NCBI GenBank assembly: GCA_905221605.1
Contig: CAJNDS010002123.1
Span: forward strand, 273,001 to 312,500
DNA: 39,500 bases
From: Symbiodinium natans
Taxonomy: Eukaryota; Sar; Dinophyceae; Suessiales; Symbiodiniaceae
Direction of reading: 5' to 3'
Positions within the stretch are counted from its first letter, which is position 1, and the number at the start of each line of letters is the position of its first letter. The notes under the pieces are model-generated. The model was not told the origin of the DNA and did no database searches. It saw only the letters and a list, made by a program, of their open reading frames with translations. Shown in pieces: positions 10,213 to 19,800 of the stretch. The position numbers were made by a program, and so were the translations under genes.

Positions 10213-10950
10213 CTAGGGTTAGGGTTAGGGTTTAGGGTTTAGGATTTAGGATTTAGGGTTTAGGGTTTAGGGTTTAGGGTTTAGGGTTTAGGGCTTTTCG
10301 GGTTTTTAGGGTGTTAGGGTTGTTCGGGTTTTTAGGGCATTTAGGGTTATTAGGGTTTGCGGTTTACGGTTTAGGGTTTCGGCTGGGAAACGCCAGGGCC
10401 TCTAGGCCTTGGAGTGTGGGGGACCCTAAACCCTAAACCCTAAACTCAGAGGTCTAAGGTTTTACGGCTTGGGGTTCAGGGTTGGGGGCATCTTTCCTGG
10501 GTTGGGTGCATGTTCTTGTTGTACATGAGAAGTGGTCATACACATATCAATACTGTTTCGTCAAACCAAAAAACACATAACAAAGAACAATAAGTGTCTA
10601 GGACTCAGGGTTTGAGGTTTTGGGTTTCGCAATGGCCTCAAGCACTGCCACAGATCTTCAACTCCAACCCCATTGGCAGCCAGGGCTGAGAAATTACGAG
10701 TATTTGGGAGTTTGGGGTTTTACGATATTGGGGTAACCTTATTGGCGTCCTACCATATGGGGGTCTACTCTAGGGGTCCCCTATTTTCGTAAACCCCCAT
10801 TTAGGGTTCAGGGTTCTTGGTGCAGGGTTACGGAAGTCAAAGGGCATTCAAGGAACATAGGGTTTGGGGTTCGGGGTTTGAGGGTGTAGGGCTTGAAGCT
10901 TCATGGGGGCGGCATAGGGTTTCAGCGTTTGAAGGCAGGCTTCACAGCCG
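10213..10950. repeat. TTTAGGG array and low-copy spacer
   Basis: Array at 10214-10375 (TTTAGGG, TTAGGG, TTTTAGGG variants), short CCCTAAA at 10420-10445, then unique sequence. 10740-10800 carries a GGGGTCTACTCTAGGGGTCC segment related, reversed, to 11285-11320. No gene supported. Confidence 0.55.
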
Positions 10951-11235
10951 TTATCTTAATCGAGGGACGTCTTGGTACCATCTGCTTCCAGTACGGCCTG
11001 ATGCCTTTCTCTTGCAGCGCTCTTTCTTCATCCTTTCGAGGGTTTGCTGATGATGGTATTGCTCCATGAGCTCCAACGCAGCCTCCTCCTTCATCTTCTG
11101 CTTCTTGCGGAAAGTACGCACGCGGCTCCTCCCTGCATGCTTTCCTCCCGATCGGGCCTTGGTACTTTTGCGATGGGTTTCAGGGAAGGGTTTCCGGTAC
11201 GGCTTGGCCGCCGTTTGCTTGCGCTCCTCCCGGGC
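10951..11235 (-). CDS. Lys/Arg-rich terminal exon, 94 residues
   Basis: The minus-strand frame opens right after an in-frame TAG that doubles as an acceptor (CATTAG|GCC) and runs to TAA at 10951. It begins AREERKQTAAKPYRKPF, has a basic middle (RSRVRTFRKKQKMKEEAA), a predicted charged helix (LELMEQYHHQQTLERMKK) and ends SRWYQDVPRLR. Codon use is GC3-rich and there is no stop on the way. Composition suggests a nuclear, RNA-binding or ribosomal-type protein or a cytoplasmic tail. It is not flanked by inverted telomere-type arrays, unlike the candidate micro-exons around it, so it may belong to another gene or be the last exon of one lying upstream. Family not recognised. Confidence 0.55.
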   Translation of the reverse strand, partial: AREERKQTAAKPYRKPFPETHRKSTKARSGGKHAGRSRVRTFRKKQKMKEEAALELMEQYHHQQTLERMKKERCKRKASGRTGSRWYQDVPRLR

Positions 11236-11631
11236 CTAATGGTCATGCATCAGGCAAGATCCATGTGGGAGTTTACGCAAATAGAGGACCCCAAAATAGA
11301 CCCCCCCAAATAGTAGGATTCCCTTATAATACGGGCCCCAAGAAGGTACCCCTATGATTTCGGAAACCCCCATATGCTCTGATAGATCTTAGATCCTTTC
11401 TAAGATGGCCCGGAAAGCCCCAGAGAAAAAATCCTAAATCTGAGCTTCTTAAACCCACTAAGGGCATGTACAAATATCCCAGAGGCCTACTCAGTTTTTT
11501 TACTTCTACCCATCAGGTCCCGAATGACGGATTTCTTTCCTGCGTTCTGATGGCTGAAAATGACAACGAGGCAATGCCTCATTAGGGTTTAGGGTTTTAG
11601 AGTTCAAGCACAAGAGATAGACTAGACCCAA

Positions 11632-11845
11632 GAGTAAGCTAAGAATAACAAGGGTACCCTGTTTGGTTCAAAGACGCTTCTAGGGAACCTGAACCCTAAA
11701 AACGGTGATAAGGGCCTATTCTGGGTCCTAGTAGACCCTAAGGGTTCATGTACCTTATTGTATACTTGGGCCCCAAAGTCCCTGGAAAGGAAGCACTTAT
11801 TTGAGGCCCCAAGTGTTCCGGCATACGGACCCTTCGGGGACCCTA
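11632..11845 (+). repeat. Dispersed intronic repeat, longest copy
   Basis: About 215 bp joining the left-half words (CTAGACCCAAGAGTAAGC, GGGTACCCTGTTTGG) to the right-half words (GGGTTCATGTACCTTATTG, TATACTTGGGCCCC). No terminal inverted repeat or coding potential seen. A CCCTAAA array follows at 11849-11907. Confidence 0.7.
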
Positions 11846-11932
11846 GAACCTCAACCCTAACCCTAAACCCTAAACCCTAAACCCTAAACCCTAAACCCTA
11901 AACCCTGGCAAGGAGAGATTGAGTCAGGTTGC

Positions 11933-11987
11933 CGAGGCATAGTCTGCGTCGCTCGCGGTGGTGCACGTGAGGAGGGTTCCTCGTGTG
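11933..11987 (-). CDS. Candidate micro-exon (TRGTLLTCTTASDADYAS)
   Basis: Minus-strand GC3-rich frame TRGTLLTCTTASDADYAS after acceptor CTTAAG; the donor would have to be GC (GCAACC). It lies directly beside the CCCTAAA array at 11849-11907. The TCTT core echoes the other islands. Confidence 0.33.
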
Positions 11988-12070
11988 CTTAAGGTTCTGA
12001 CTTGGGCATGAAGGTTTTACCCTAAACCCTGAGCCCTAAGCCCTAAACCCTAAAACCCCAAACTCTAAAC

Positions 12071-12106
12071 CCGATGGAGCGAGCACTTGCTTGGGGCAGA
12101 AAGTCG
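12071..12106 (-). CDS. Candidate micro-exon (TFCPKQVLAPS)
   Basis: 36 nt, phase 1 to 1: acceptor AACCCAG, TFCPKQVLAPS, donor GTTTAG contributed by the telomere-like run. Confidence 0.33.
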
Positions 12107-12223
12107 CTGGGTTTCGGGTTAAGGCAGGGCGCGCGGCGCTGGGACTGCCTGGATTTCACATGAACCAACATTTGTTGGTCAACCCTGCATCCCAAGCTTG
12201 GGATGAAGCGCGCTGACCTAAAC

Positions 12224-12335
12224 CTAGACCCAGGAGTAACCTATGAATAAAAGGGTGCCCTTTTTGGCTTAAAGGGAATCATAAGGGACCCTAAACTCTA
12301 AAAAAGGCAAGGGCCCACTCCGGGTCCTAAAAAAC
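12224..12335 (+). repeat. Dispersed intronic repeat, left-half copy
   Basis: CTAGACCCAGGAGTAACC, AAAAGGGTGCCCTTTTTGG and CCACTCCGGGTCC in the order seen in the other copies. Confidence 0.7.
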
Positions 12336-12737
12336 TTAACACCAGCCTCTGGCAGCTACTTAAAAAAAAACCGGCAGTTGTGGCCGGGCGATGCGCTCAG
12401 GGCGCTACCGACCCTGATGACCACAATAGCACAAAGTAGGTGCTATCAAGTCAGCCTCGACCCTTATACCTCAACACACCACATCCTATGAAGGGTCTTG
12501 GAGTTTGGCTTCGGGCTTGTAGGGTTTGATATTTCCGGCCGGGTGTCCTCATGAACCAAAAGACCTTGTAATCAGCCCCCAACCTGCCTTCTTGCTTCAA
12601 ATGCCCAACCGGGATGAGTGGCGTTCTCCCCTGTCTATATTCTCAAACGTCATAGAATACCCCTGAGCGGACACCAAAAACAGACCGGGTTGCCCCCATT
12701 CTTCCACACTCCCCCTCCTCACCCCTCCCCCTCCAAC

Positions 12738-12775
12738 GCAGGTGCTGCCGGTGGGCTGGAACGCGTGTAGCCCTC
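12738..12775 (-). CDS. Candidate micro-exon (GLHAFQPTGSTC)
   Basis: Acceptor CTTGCAG, phase-1 entry, GLHAFQPTGSTC, donor GTTGGA. GSTC matches the GATC/GQTC of the TCTP islands. A second frame (EGYTRSSPPAAPAL) is also open, so the frame is uncertain. Confidence 0.33.
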
Positions 12776-13635
12776 CTGCAAGCAAGTGTGCTCAGATTTG
12801 GCACCACCCACCCCCCCCCCCCCCAACAGATTTATGAGGCTCTACCAGCAGGTAGATAATATATCAGGGGAGGATCGGGGTGCTTCTGGCAGGGCGGTGA
12901 AGGACTAGGGTTGTTGCTTGCGCTGGTGTTCCGAGCTCCAGAAACTGTGGGTCTGGCGAAACATTTAAAGCATAAAGATGCCTGGCTTTGGGGCCATGGA
13001 TCTTAGCTACTCCGCCAGGATGCCCTTGAAGACCACAAGGCCTGGCATCTTGGTATATGAAACCTCCTTCAGCCTGTGTCGCCGGGCAAGAGAAAAGGGG
13101 CTTGCGCTCTGCTTGAAAGAATGCACAAGGGTAATGTACAAAGGTTTAAGTAGTCTAGTATCTAGGCAGGTGCTCAACCCTGAACCCTACATGGTTCACA
13201 GACTGTTCAGGGTTTAGAAAGTTTCGGGAGATCTTCAACCTCAGAATCCTTCTGCAAAACAGGCCCCCTTCGACTGCAACGGGGGAGGCTTCGAGAGAGG
13301 GTTCGAATGTAGGTTGTCGGTCACACACTCTATACCCTAAACCCTAAACCCTAAACCCCAAACCCCAAACCCCTGTCAACCTCCAGTTTCCGTAAGCCCG
13401 GTCGTGTGAATTCCGTCTGCAAAGTCTAGGCCCTCAAACCTCGAGGTTGCTAGGACGTCGAAGCTCAGCCCAATCAAGTTACCTAAGCCCCTGAACCCTA
13501 AACCCTATACACCCTTAGCCCCAGGTTTCTTCTCGGGGCATAGGTTTAGGGTTCAGGGTTTTAGGTTTAGGGTTCAGGGTTTGGAGTTTAGGGCTAATTG
13601 AGCTTAAACCCTAAACCCCAACACCAGTGCACCAC
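12776..13635. other. Spacer without supported gene
   Basis: C tract 12811-12824; a plus-strand open stretch (12978-13217) lacking splice or codon support; CCCTAAA 13330-13373; TTTAGGG variants 13541-13595. Confidence 0.45.
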
Positions 13636-13675
13636 CTGGCACACCGGCGTGCAGGTTTGCCCATGCTCGAAGGGC
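13636..13675 (-). CDS. Candidate micro-exon with TCTPVC motif
   Basis: Frame PFEHGQTCTPVCQ between acceptor TGTGGAG and donor GTGGTG (phase 2 to 0). The DNA ACCTGCACGCCG..TGC.AG is nearly the same as in the island at 7848-7918, which supports a shared module. Flanked by inverted telomere-type repeats. Confidence 0.45.
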
Positions 13676-13957
13676 CTCCACAAGGGGTTTAGGGTTTCGG
13701 GTTTAGGGCTTCTGGGAGGCCTTTTGTGCGTGGCGGATTTACGTTTCCACTCAACTATCCCACCTCAAGATTCCAAACCTACTTTTTTGTCGGTTACCTA
13801 AGAATCCAACAAGGGATCTTAGAATGAGAGCCTATAAAAAGTAGGTTTGGGTTTTAAAGGTACATCATGAGTCCCAACCCTGAACCCAACACCCCCCTTA
13901 TATCAGGAGGTTTCCAAAAGTAGAGTACATTATAGGGGTCCCTTTAAGGGAGTCTAC

Positions 13958-14068
13958 TTGGGATGTTCCCCCTTATACTAACAGTCCTTAATAGGGGTTA
14001 TAGTACCCCCGATTATAATATTATAATCCCTGTAAAGGACTGTTTTTTTTTCAGAGGGAACACCCCAA
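13958..14068. mobile_element. MITE-like element, copy 1
   Basis: About 111 bp with imperfect terminal inverted repeats: left TTGGGATGTTCCCCCTTATA, right end GAGGGAACACCCCAA. Inside are ACTAACAGTCCTTAATAGG and ATAGTACCCCC, shared with the copy at 27180-27287. Non-coding. No clear target duplication. Confidence 0.6.
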
Positions 14069-14572
14069 GATTCTATTCTATTCGGGGTATAAAAGGATAC
14101 TCCGATTTTGGGAAACACCCATAGCTTTAAGACACGTAGAAGGCCGTGCAGCAGCTTGCGTTTAGGCTTCGAGGAGCTATTTAGGGTTTAGGGTTTAGGA
14201 AAACACCCCTCGCAACCCATCCTCACAACCCCCAAGACACTTCAAGAAATTGAGGACCAGATCCCAAATCCACCTAAAGCCCTACACCCCAAACCCCTAC
14301 ACCCCAAAAACCAAAACCAGAAACTTGGCCCCAAACCCTCAACCCAGCCTGATCCCTCGGTGCAGGGTGGGTCGGCAGAGTTGTTGATGCCTTGGAGGGC
14401 TCCAGGTGTGCTACAGAGAGCACACAGAGAGCTCCCCCCCCCCCCCCCCCCCCCAGAAACACAGCGTATTGGCTCTTCGTAGGGAAACATACATAAGTCA
14501 CAAGCCCATATATATATATACATATATATATATTATACACATATAACATGAGCAGGTTCAACAGACAGTTAC
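14069..14572. other. Spacer: C tract and AT microsatellite
   Basis: Short TTTAGGG pair at 14181-14198, a 21-nt C tract at 14434-14454 and a (TA)n run at 14508-14545 immediately left of the island at 14573-14644. Minus-strand open frames over this stretch are low complexity and not called. Confidence 0.5.
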
Positions 14573-14644
14573 AAGAAGATGGCTTTGCTGGCGAGGCGCC
14601 GGAGGGCAATGTGCAGTTTGCCTTGACCGTGACAGTGCGGTTGC
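14573..14644 (-). CDS. Candidate micro-exon (GNRTVTVKANCTLPSG)
   Basis: 72 nt, phase 1 to 1, reading NRTVTVKANCTLPSGASPAK; with the split codon the start is Gly-Asn, as in the island at 5544-5611. Two NxT sites and a Cys fit an extracellular product. Acceptor AGCAGAG, donor GTAACT. Confidence 0.42.
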
Positions 14645-15352
14645 CTCTGCTCATCAGGTTTCGGGTTTAGGGTTTAGGCGTTTAGGGCGTGCTGAGGGTG
14701 TTTAAAAGGGACCTTAAATTTGTCTGCACACGGGTTTAGGGTTTATAGCGTTTAGACGCTCGGGCATCAACCGAGGAGCCGTGCGTCTGTTGCCCGATGG
14801 TGTCCTGCGATAGACAAGAGCCGCATGGGTCAACGTCTAAGCTCCGCCGCACCCCCGCCCCCGCCCCCGCTCCCAACAAAGAAGTGAATCCATCTGGGCA
14901 CAAACGCAAACCTGTCTTGTGAAGCCCTAAACCCTTTTTAGGGTCTTTATTTATCGGAACTGGGGTTTGCTAGTTTTTGTCCTTCGGTAGATGCAGGAAG
15001 TTTATATGCTTGGTTGAACCTTTTAGTCTGAACCTATGTTCCACATTGACCTGCGTACCTACCCAGCAAGAGTAGAAAAATACGAGTGCGCACCGATTGC
15101 TCAAGGTAGAGATGCGAAACGCTAAACCCTATAAACCCCAGACCCTAAGTCCCAAAACCCTAAACCCCAAATAAATCCCAAACCCTAGATCCCAAACCCT
15201 TAACTGCTGCGGTTTGATTGCTTTTGGCCCATACCATAACATATACCTACGAGCCTATTCTACTGTGGGCTCGGTTGAAGGCTTCAGGCTTAATTAGAGT
15301 TTAGAGTTTAAGCCTCGACTCTCCGATCCCTAAATCCCCGCCCCAACAACAC
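14645..15352. other. Spacer without supported gene
   Basis: TTTAGGG fragments 14662-14690 and 14730-14745; a CCCCCG-type run at 14851-14872; CCCTAAA fragments 15122-15200. No convincing frame. Confidence 0.45.
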
Positions 15353-15385
15353 GCAGGGTCCGTGCAGGTGTAGTAGAACACGTAC
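15353..15385 (-). CDS. Candidate micro-exon (YVFYYTCTDP)
   Basis: Acceptor ACCGAG, frame YVFYYTCTDP, donor GTGTTG, phase 2 to 2. The start GTACGTG is shared with the island at 8651-8708, and TCTD resembles TCTP in two other islands. Confidence 0.38.
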
Positions 15386-15739
15386 CTCGGTCTGTGGCTC
15401 CAGTGTGTAGGGTTTAGGCTTAGGGTTTGGGGTTTAGGGTTGAGGGTTTAAGATTAGGGTGTAGGGTTTACAAGCTTTTGGGTTCCGGTGTGGCTGACAG
15501 TGCAAAATCGAACGCAAACCTTCCGCTGAATGGTTCCTGACCATCCCTCCAGTTGAAAGATTCGCTCTTGCCCGGGCAAACTACCCGACCCGTGTGAACC
15601 CTAAGCCCCAAGCCCTGAACCCTAAGCCCTAAACCTAAACTTAACCCTAAACCCTAAAAACTAAACACTAAACCCTAAACCCTAAACCCTAAACCCTAAA
15701 CCCTAAGCCCCAACCCCGCCCTAAGCTTTCAATCTGCAG
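15386..15739. repeat. Telomere-type arrays between two candidate exons
   Basis: TTTAGGG units 15407-15470, a unique segment, then CCCTAAA units 15598-15712 (clean at 15660-15705). Seen in minus-strand sense this is TTTAGGG first and CCCTAAA last, the orientation proposed for introns of this region. Confidence 0.6.
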
Positions 15740-15824
15740 CCCAAGAGCTGTCCCGCCACATTGACGTCGAAGGAGGTCACTGTGGTCGGGGTGGGCGGAT
15801 AGGGGTCCTTCGCCCAGACATCGG
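15740..15824 (-). CDS. Candidate exon (DVWAKDPYPPTPTTVTSF)
   Basis: Acceptor CCTAG then a phase-1 entry; frame reads DVWAKDPYPPTPTTVTSF and on into DVNVAGQLLG. GC3-rich with Thr/Val alternation as in a beta strand. The donor is not clear, so the left end is approximate. Flanked by CCCTAAA (15620-15710) and TTTAGGG (15838-15872). Confidence 0.4.
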
Positions 15825-16824
15825 CTAGGGATCAGGGTTCAGGGTTCAGGGTTTAGGGTTTAGGGTTTAGGGTCAGGGGTTTTGGGAGTTTGGTGTGGGA
15901 TGCAGGGTCTGGGGATTAGGGCTTAGGGGGCTCTGTGCGGAATTCGGAGGTTCAGGAGCTTGGGGGTTTAGAGCTTATGGAGGTAGGCTGCGTCGGTTGT
16001 AGGATTTAGGCTTCAGATTTAGGATTTGGGGCTCAGGACTGAATTGGAGTGTAGGGCGAGGGGTTCAGGGCTTCGGGTAAAAGGATCATCCTTGGCTGGT
16101 GTGACAGGATTTCCACCTGTCTATCTCCAACGGACATTCTCTGCCATGTGTGCGACTTGGACTGTTTTTGTGCCGTCTTTGTAAGAACCTTTCGGTGTGT
16201 TTGCACCAGCGGCAAACCGCGTCAGATATCGGCACTTCTTTTTGGACAGAGAGCCGTACAAGAACCTCTCCAAAGGGCCCTAACCCCCTACAATCCCCTA
16301 AAACCCCTGAAACCCCCCTACGACCCCCTAACACCCTCTAAAACCCCTAACCCCATTAAAACCCCCCTAAAACCCCCACAACCCTGAACCCTAGCCTAAA
16401 GACACAACCTTATATCCCCAACAAGTAAAGAGCGCCTTGAGCTATAAACACTGAAAGCCCTTCACACAAGGGGCATCCCAAGGGTTTGGGGCCAGGGTTT
16501 GGGATTTGGGGTTTACCCAAAGCTCCAAGGCCTCGGCCTCCTGTCTTCAGATTTTTGAACCGCCTTATTATGAACGGCTTTGGGGCAATTTTGAGCCTAA
16601 GGGTTAGGGTTTGGGGTTTCGGAAGTAGGATTTAAGCTTTGGGATGCTGGGTTTAGCCAGCACCCATATCATACTAAGGGCTGCCCTGTCGTCTGTTGAT
16701 CAGCTTGAGATAAAGGAACCCGAAATCGGAGAAAAAATGTAGACAGGAACAGTGGCACCATGAAACCGGACCCCCAAACCCCTAAACCGCCTGAACCCTA
16801 AACACTAAACCCTAAACCCCAAAC
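15825..16824. other. Spacer with arrays; open Cys-containing minus frame
   Basis: TTTAGGG 15838-15872; CCCCTAAAACCC variants 16288-16385; TTTGGGG 16480-16512; CCCTAAA 16790-16824. A minus frame at 16270-16086 (VCRWCKHTERF, RECPLEIDRWKSCHTSQ) is open but has weak codon bias and no clear splice sites. Confidence 0.45.
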
Positions 16825-16884
16825 CCCTGCCTCGTAGTCGGTGCAGGACACTGCCCCTTCCACGTAGCTATTGCCGATGTTGAC
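16825..16884 (-). CDS. Candidate micro-exon (VNIGNSYVEGAVSC)
   Basis: 60 nt, phase 0 to 0, encoding VNIGNSYVEGAVSCTDYEAG on the minus strand with GC3-rich codons. Acceptor ACCGAG, donor GTTTGG taken from the telomere-like run. Flanked by inverted telomere-type arrays. Confidence 0.45.
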
Positions 16885-16920
16885 CTCGGTTCAGGGGCTC
16901 TTGGTGCCCAAGGGCTTCCC

Positions 16921-17032
16921 GCAGGGTTTAGGGTTTAGGGTTTAGGGTTTAGGGGTTTAGGGGTTTAGGGGTTTAGGGTTTAGGGGGAAGCCCTAAACCC
17001 TCAACCCTCAACCCTAAACCGTAAACCCTAGG
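16921..17032. repeat. Head-to-head TTTAGGG/CCCTAAA inverted repeat
   Basis: TTTAGGG and TTTAGGGG units at 16925-16987 are followed at once by CCCTAAA and CCCTCAA units at 16990-17032, so the stretch can fold into a long hairpin. It lies between two candidate micro-exons and would be an intron made almost only of repeat. Confidence 0.7.
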
Positions 17033-17037
17033 TATAC

Positions 17038-17093
17038 TGGAGCTCCAGAGTCACTACAAATGTTCATGATGTAGGTGCTGCCCCAAAAAGTCT
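17038..17093 (-). CDS. Candidate micro-exon (TFWGSTYIMNIC)
   Basis: An island between CCCTAAA repeats (left) and TTTAGGG repeats (right). Minus strand: acceptor ACAG, then frame TFWGSTYIMNICSDSGAP, then donor GTATAC. Enters in phase 1, leaves in phase 0. GSTY followed by a Cys recurs in other islands of this region. Confidence 0.45.
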
Positions 17094-17970
17094 CTGTCTA
17101 GGGTTTAGGGCAAGGGCTTAGGGTTTAGGGGCCAGGGCCTTTCACCGAGGCTCGGACTCGGGCTGGTATTCTCTGATTGACTTCGCGATTTCTGGGGGCC
17201 CTGAACCCTAGAGCCGAAAGCCCCTCGGCCCTCTGCCCTATTCTGAATCATGGTTGGGATAGTCTTAAAAATTTAAATGTTATTACTTATTGGGCTTAAG
17301 TACCCTTAAAAATGTAAAATGTTACCCAACTATAACAAAGTATGGGGCTGTGCCCTAAATCCTAAATCCTAAACTCTAAAAAGGGCCCCTCAAGCTAACC
17401 AGAACTTTGGGCGAACATAAGTGATACTCCATGCAGGATGATTGTCAAGTCAATACTCTCCGGCCTGGCATTGGCAGAAAGGAGGCAAGAAAGTCAAGTA
17501 AGAATGGGGGGTTCAGGTTTTGCCGGCTTCAGAGTTCACACGGAGCGGCCGACACCGATGCACCTTCAGGCCCCAGCCCAGCGGTTGGAACAAGAAGCCT
17601 TGGGTATATTGGTAGGCTTAAAGGGTTAATGGGTCCCAAAGGTTCGTCGACGGCTAAATTTAACCCTACCTCCTCTAATTTGAACCCTTTACACCACACT
17701 TGCTTGCTAGAACAATAATTATATGTTCGGTATATACCCTTTTCACCCTTTCAGGCCCCAGGCATACTCAGCAATGCACACTTCCATCTTTTTTGACACA
17801 GCTAGCCAGCCAGCACCCAAAATCTGTAGCATCAAAATCGGTTGCGCAATGATGGCGCTCGGCGCTCGACTCACCAGCCGAACTTTTTTCGGCATGCGCG
17901 CTGCCCAGCTGCACGAGCCTGCCACATGTTACACGTTTGTTGCGTTGCGGTACGTTTCGAAGACACAATG
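17094..17970. other. Spacer downstream of the H1-like gene
   Basis: Contains TTTAGGG traces (17100-17130), an AT-rich stretch (17262-17340) and open frames on both strands at 17431-17720 that I cannot choose between. It includes the 3' flank of the gene ending at 17971. No poly(A) signal is expected in dinoflagellates and none was identified. Confidence 0.45.
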
Positions 17971-19769
17971 CTAACAATTACAATAGAGTGCCTTCTCCAC
18001 GGTGCCCCCTTTGCCATTCTTGTACACACGATGGTAGGCATTGGAGTAGACACGCTTCCTCTCAGAGCTGACGTGCTCACCCTGCTTCTTCTTCATGGAC
18101 TTCATGACGGCCTTCATGGCTTTCATGCTCTTGGCCGGGCTGGCTTTCATAGCCTTCTTGGGGGGGCAGGCACTCTTGCTCCTGCTGGGCGTGGCTGGGG
18201 TCCTGGCAGGGGTTCTGGCAGGGCGATTGTTGCTTTGGGCTCTCTTCCTGGGCGTGGCTTTGGTGGTCTTGGCAGGGGTGGCATTCTGATTCTTGGACTT
18301 GGGCCGGGCTTTCATGTTCTTACTGGGCGTGGCTTTCACAGTCTTTGCAGGGCTGGCCTTCGTTGCCTGGGCCTGGGCTTTCATGGTCTTGGTAGGCGTG
18401 GCCATGATCATGGTGGTGGCATTCTTGGGCTTTGCCGGGGCTTTCATGGGCTTGCTGGGCGTGGCTTTCTTCATGGCTGGGCGGGCATTCTTGGCTCGGG
18501 GGGTGGCTTTCATGCTCTTGCTGGGCTTGTTTTTGGCCAGGGCTTTCTTGAAGGTGTCCCTGGCAGGCTTATCCTTGTTGGCATTCGTCGTGGACGGCGT
18601 GCGGTGCTCCTGGATCTGCAGGTTTGGGCTCTTGCTGCTGGTGGACGACAAAGTCCGTGGATCCTCTGCCTCCTTGGTCACAGAAATAGCCAAACAAACG
18701 GTGGTTGCGGTGTCGGGGTCACGTCGGCGGAGGCGATCTTTGTTCAGAGGCGGGGTGTGAAAGAGGGTCCTTGGATTTTGTGGGGACACCGGTTCGGAAT
18801 CATCCGCTGAAAGCACATCCAGCGTCTGCCCTGGGCCCGTTCTGAGCAGGGGGGACACCTTTGTCGAATCTGGCGTCTGCTGCTGCTGCTTCGTATCATG
18901 TGCAATGCTACCTGTTTTTGTCGTCGGATTCTTCACTGCTGGCTTCTTGCGCACAACGGGCTTCTCTTCAGACTCTGACGCTGATGTCTCTGCACCAGCA
19001 AGCGACAAACTCACCGCCTTACTACACACTCCGAAACAGGACAGAAGAGAATAACATGGAAGCAAAATTACACGCAACTGTCTACTTTGCTGATGTACAC
19101 TTGGGAAATAAGCAGGACAAGGCACGGAACCACCACCACCGCGGCCCCCCAGGTTGCCTTTGTCCTGGATCGCATCCTCGGCCTGTCAAAGGAAGGACTG
19201 GCTTGGGAGAGCGGGCGGGCGGGTTTGTGTCCAGCCATGACCTATAAAAGCAATCATCGAGTCGAGGGTTTAGGCTTAGGTTCCAAAGGTCGTCTTTGAT
19301 GATTGTGTGTTGCAACATGACTTTCAGCCCGGCCTTCCCACCATCAGCCACTTCTTTGAATTTGTTGTCGGGCACCTGGGGCCGATGTCTAACTTAACTT
19401 AGCACCACACAATCAAAAACATCATGCTTAGTTTATCATCCCAAACACCGGCGACGACAAATCCACAGACTCCACGTTTTCGCCGGCGGTGGTCTGCTCC
19501 ACAGGGGCCACCGGTCCACCATGTTCCTCGTTTCGCAGACCAGAGAGTGTGAGATCTGAGTGAGAGAGAGAGAGAGAAAGACAGAGAAAGAGAATGAGAA
19601 CGAGAACGAGAACGAGAACGAGAAAGAGAAAGAGAAAGAGCAAGAGCAAGAGCAAGAGAGAGAAAAAGAGACAACTAGAGAGAAAGATAGAAGAAAGATA
19701 AAGAGAGAAAGAGAGAGAAAGAGAGAGCAAGAGAGAGCAAGAGAGAGCAAGAGAGGGCAAGAGAGAGCA

Positions 19770-19800
<31 letters not shown>

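Noticed and set aside
12255-12270. TTTTTGGCTTAAAG as a spliced-leader relict
   Set aside because: It is part of the dispersed intronic repeat, whose other copies read TTTTGGTTTACA and TTTGGTTCAAAG.
13290-13312. tRNA T-arm-like GGGTTCGAATGTA
   Set aside because: No acceptor stem, D-arm or anticodon arm can be drawn around it.
17842-18810. 322-residue plus-strand open frame opposite the H1-like exon
   Set aside because: Gly/Leu/His-rich antisense shadow of the KATP/MKA repeats; the minus strand has the basic composition, phase agreement and terminal motif.
19082-19375. Minus-strand open frame starting VPDNKFKEVADGG as a definite exon
   Set aside because: It has a good acceptor (CCCCAG) and coding-like start, but its phase does not fit the flanking exons and no donor is clear; kept only as a possible alternative exon.
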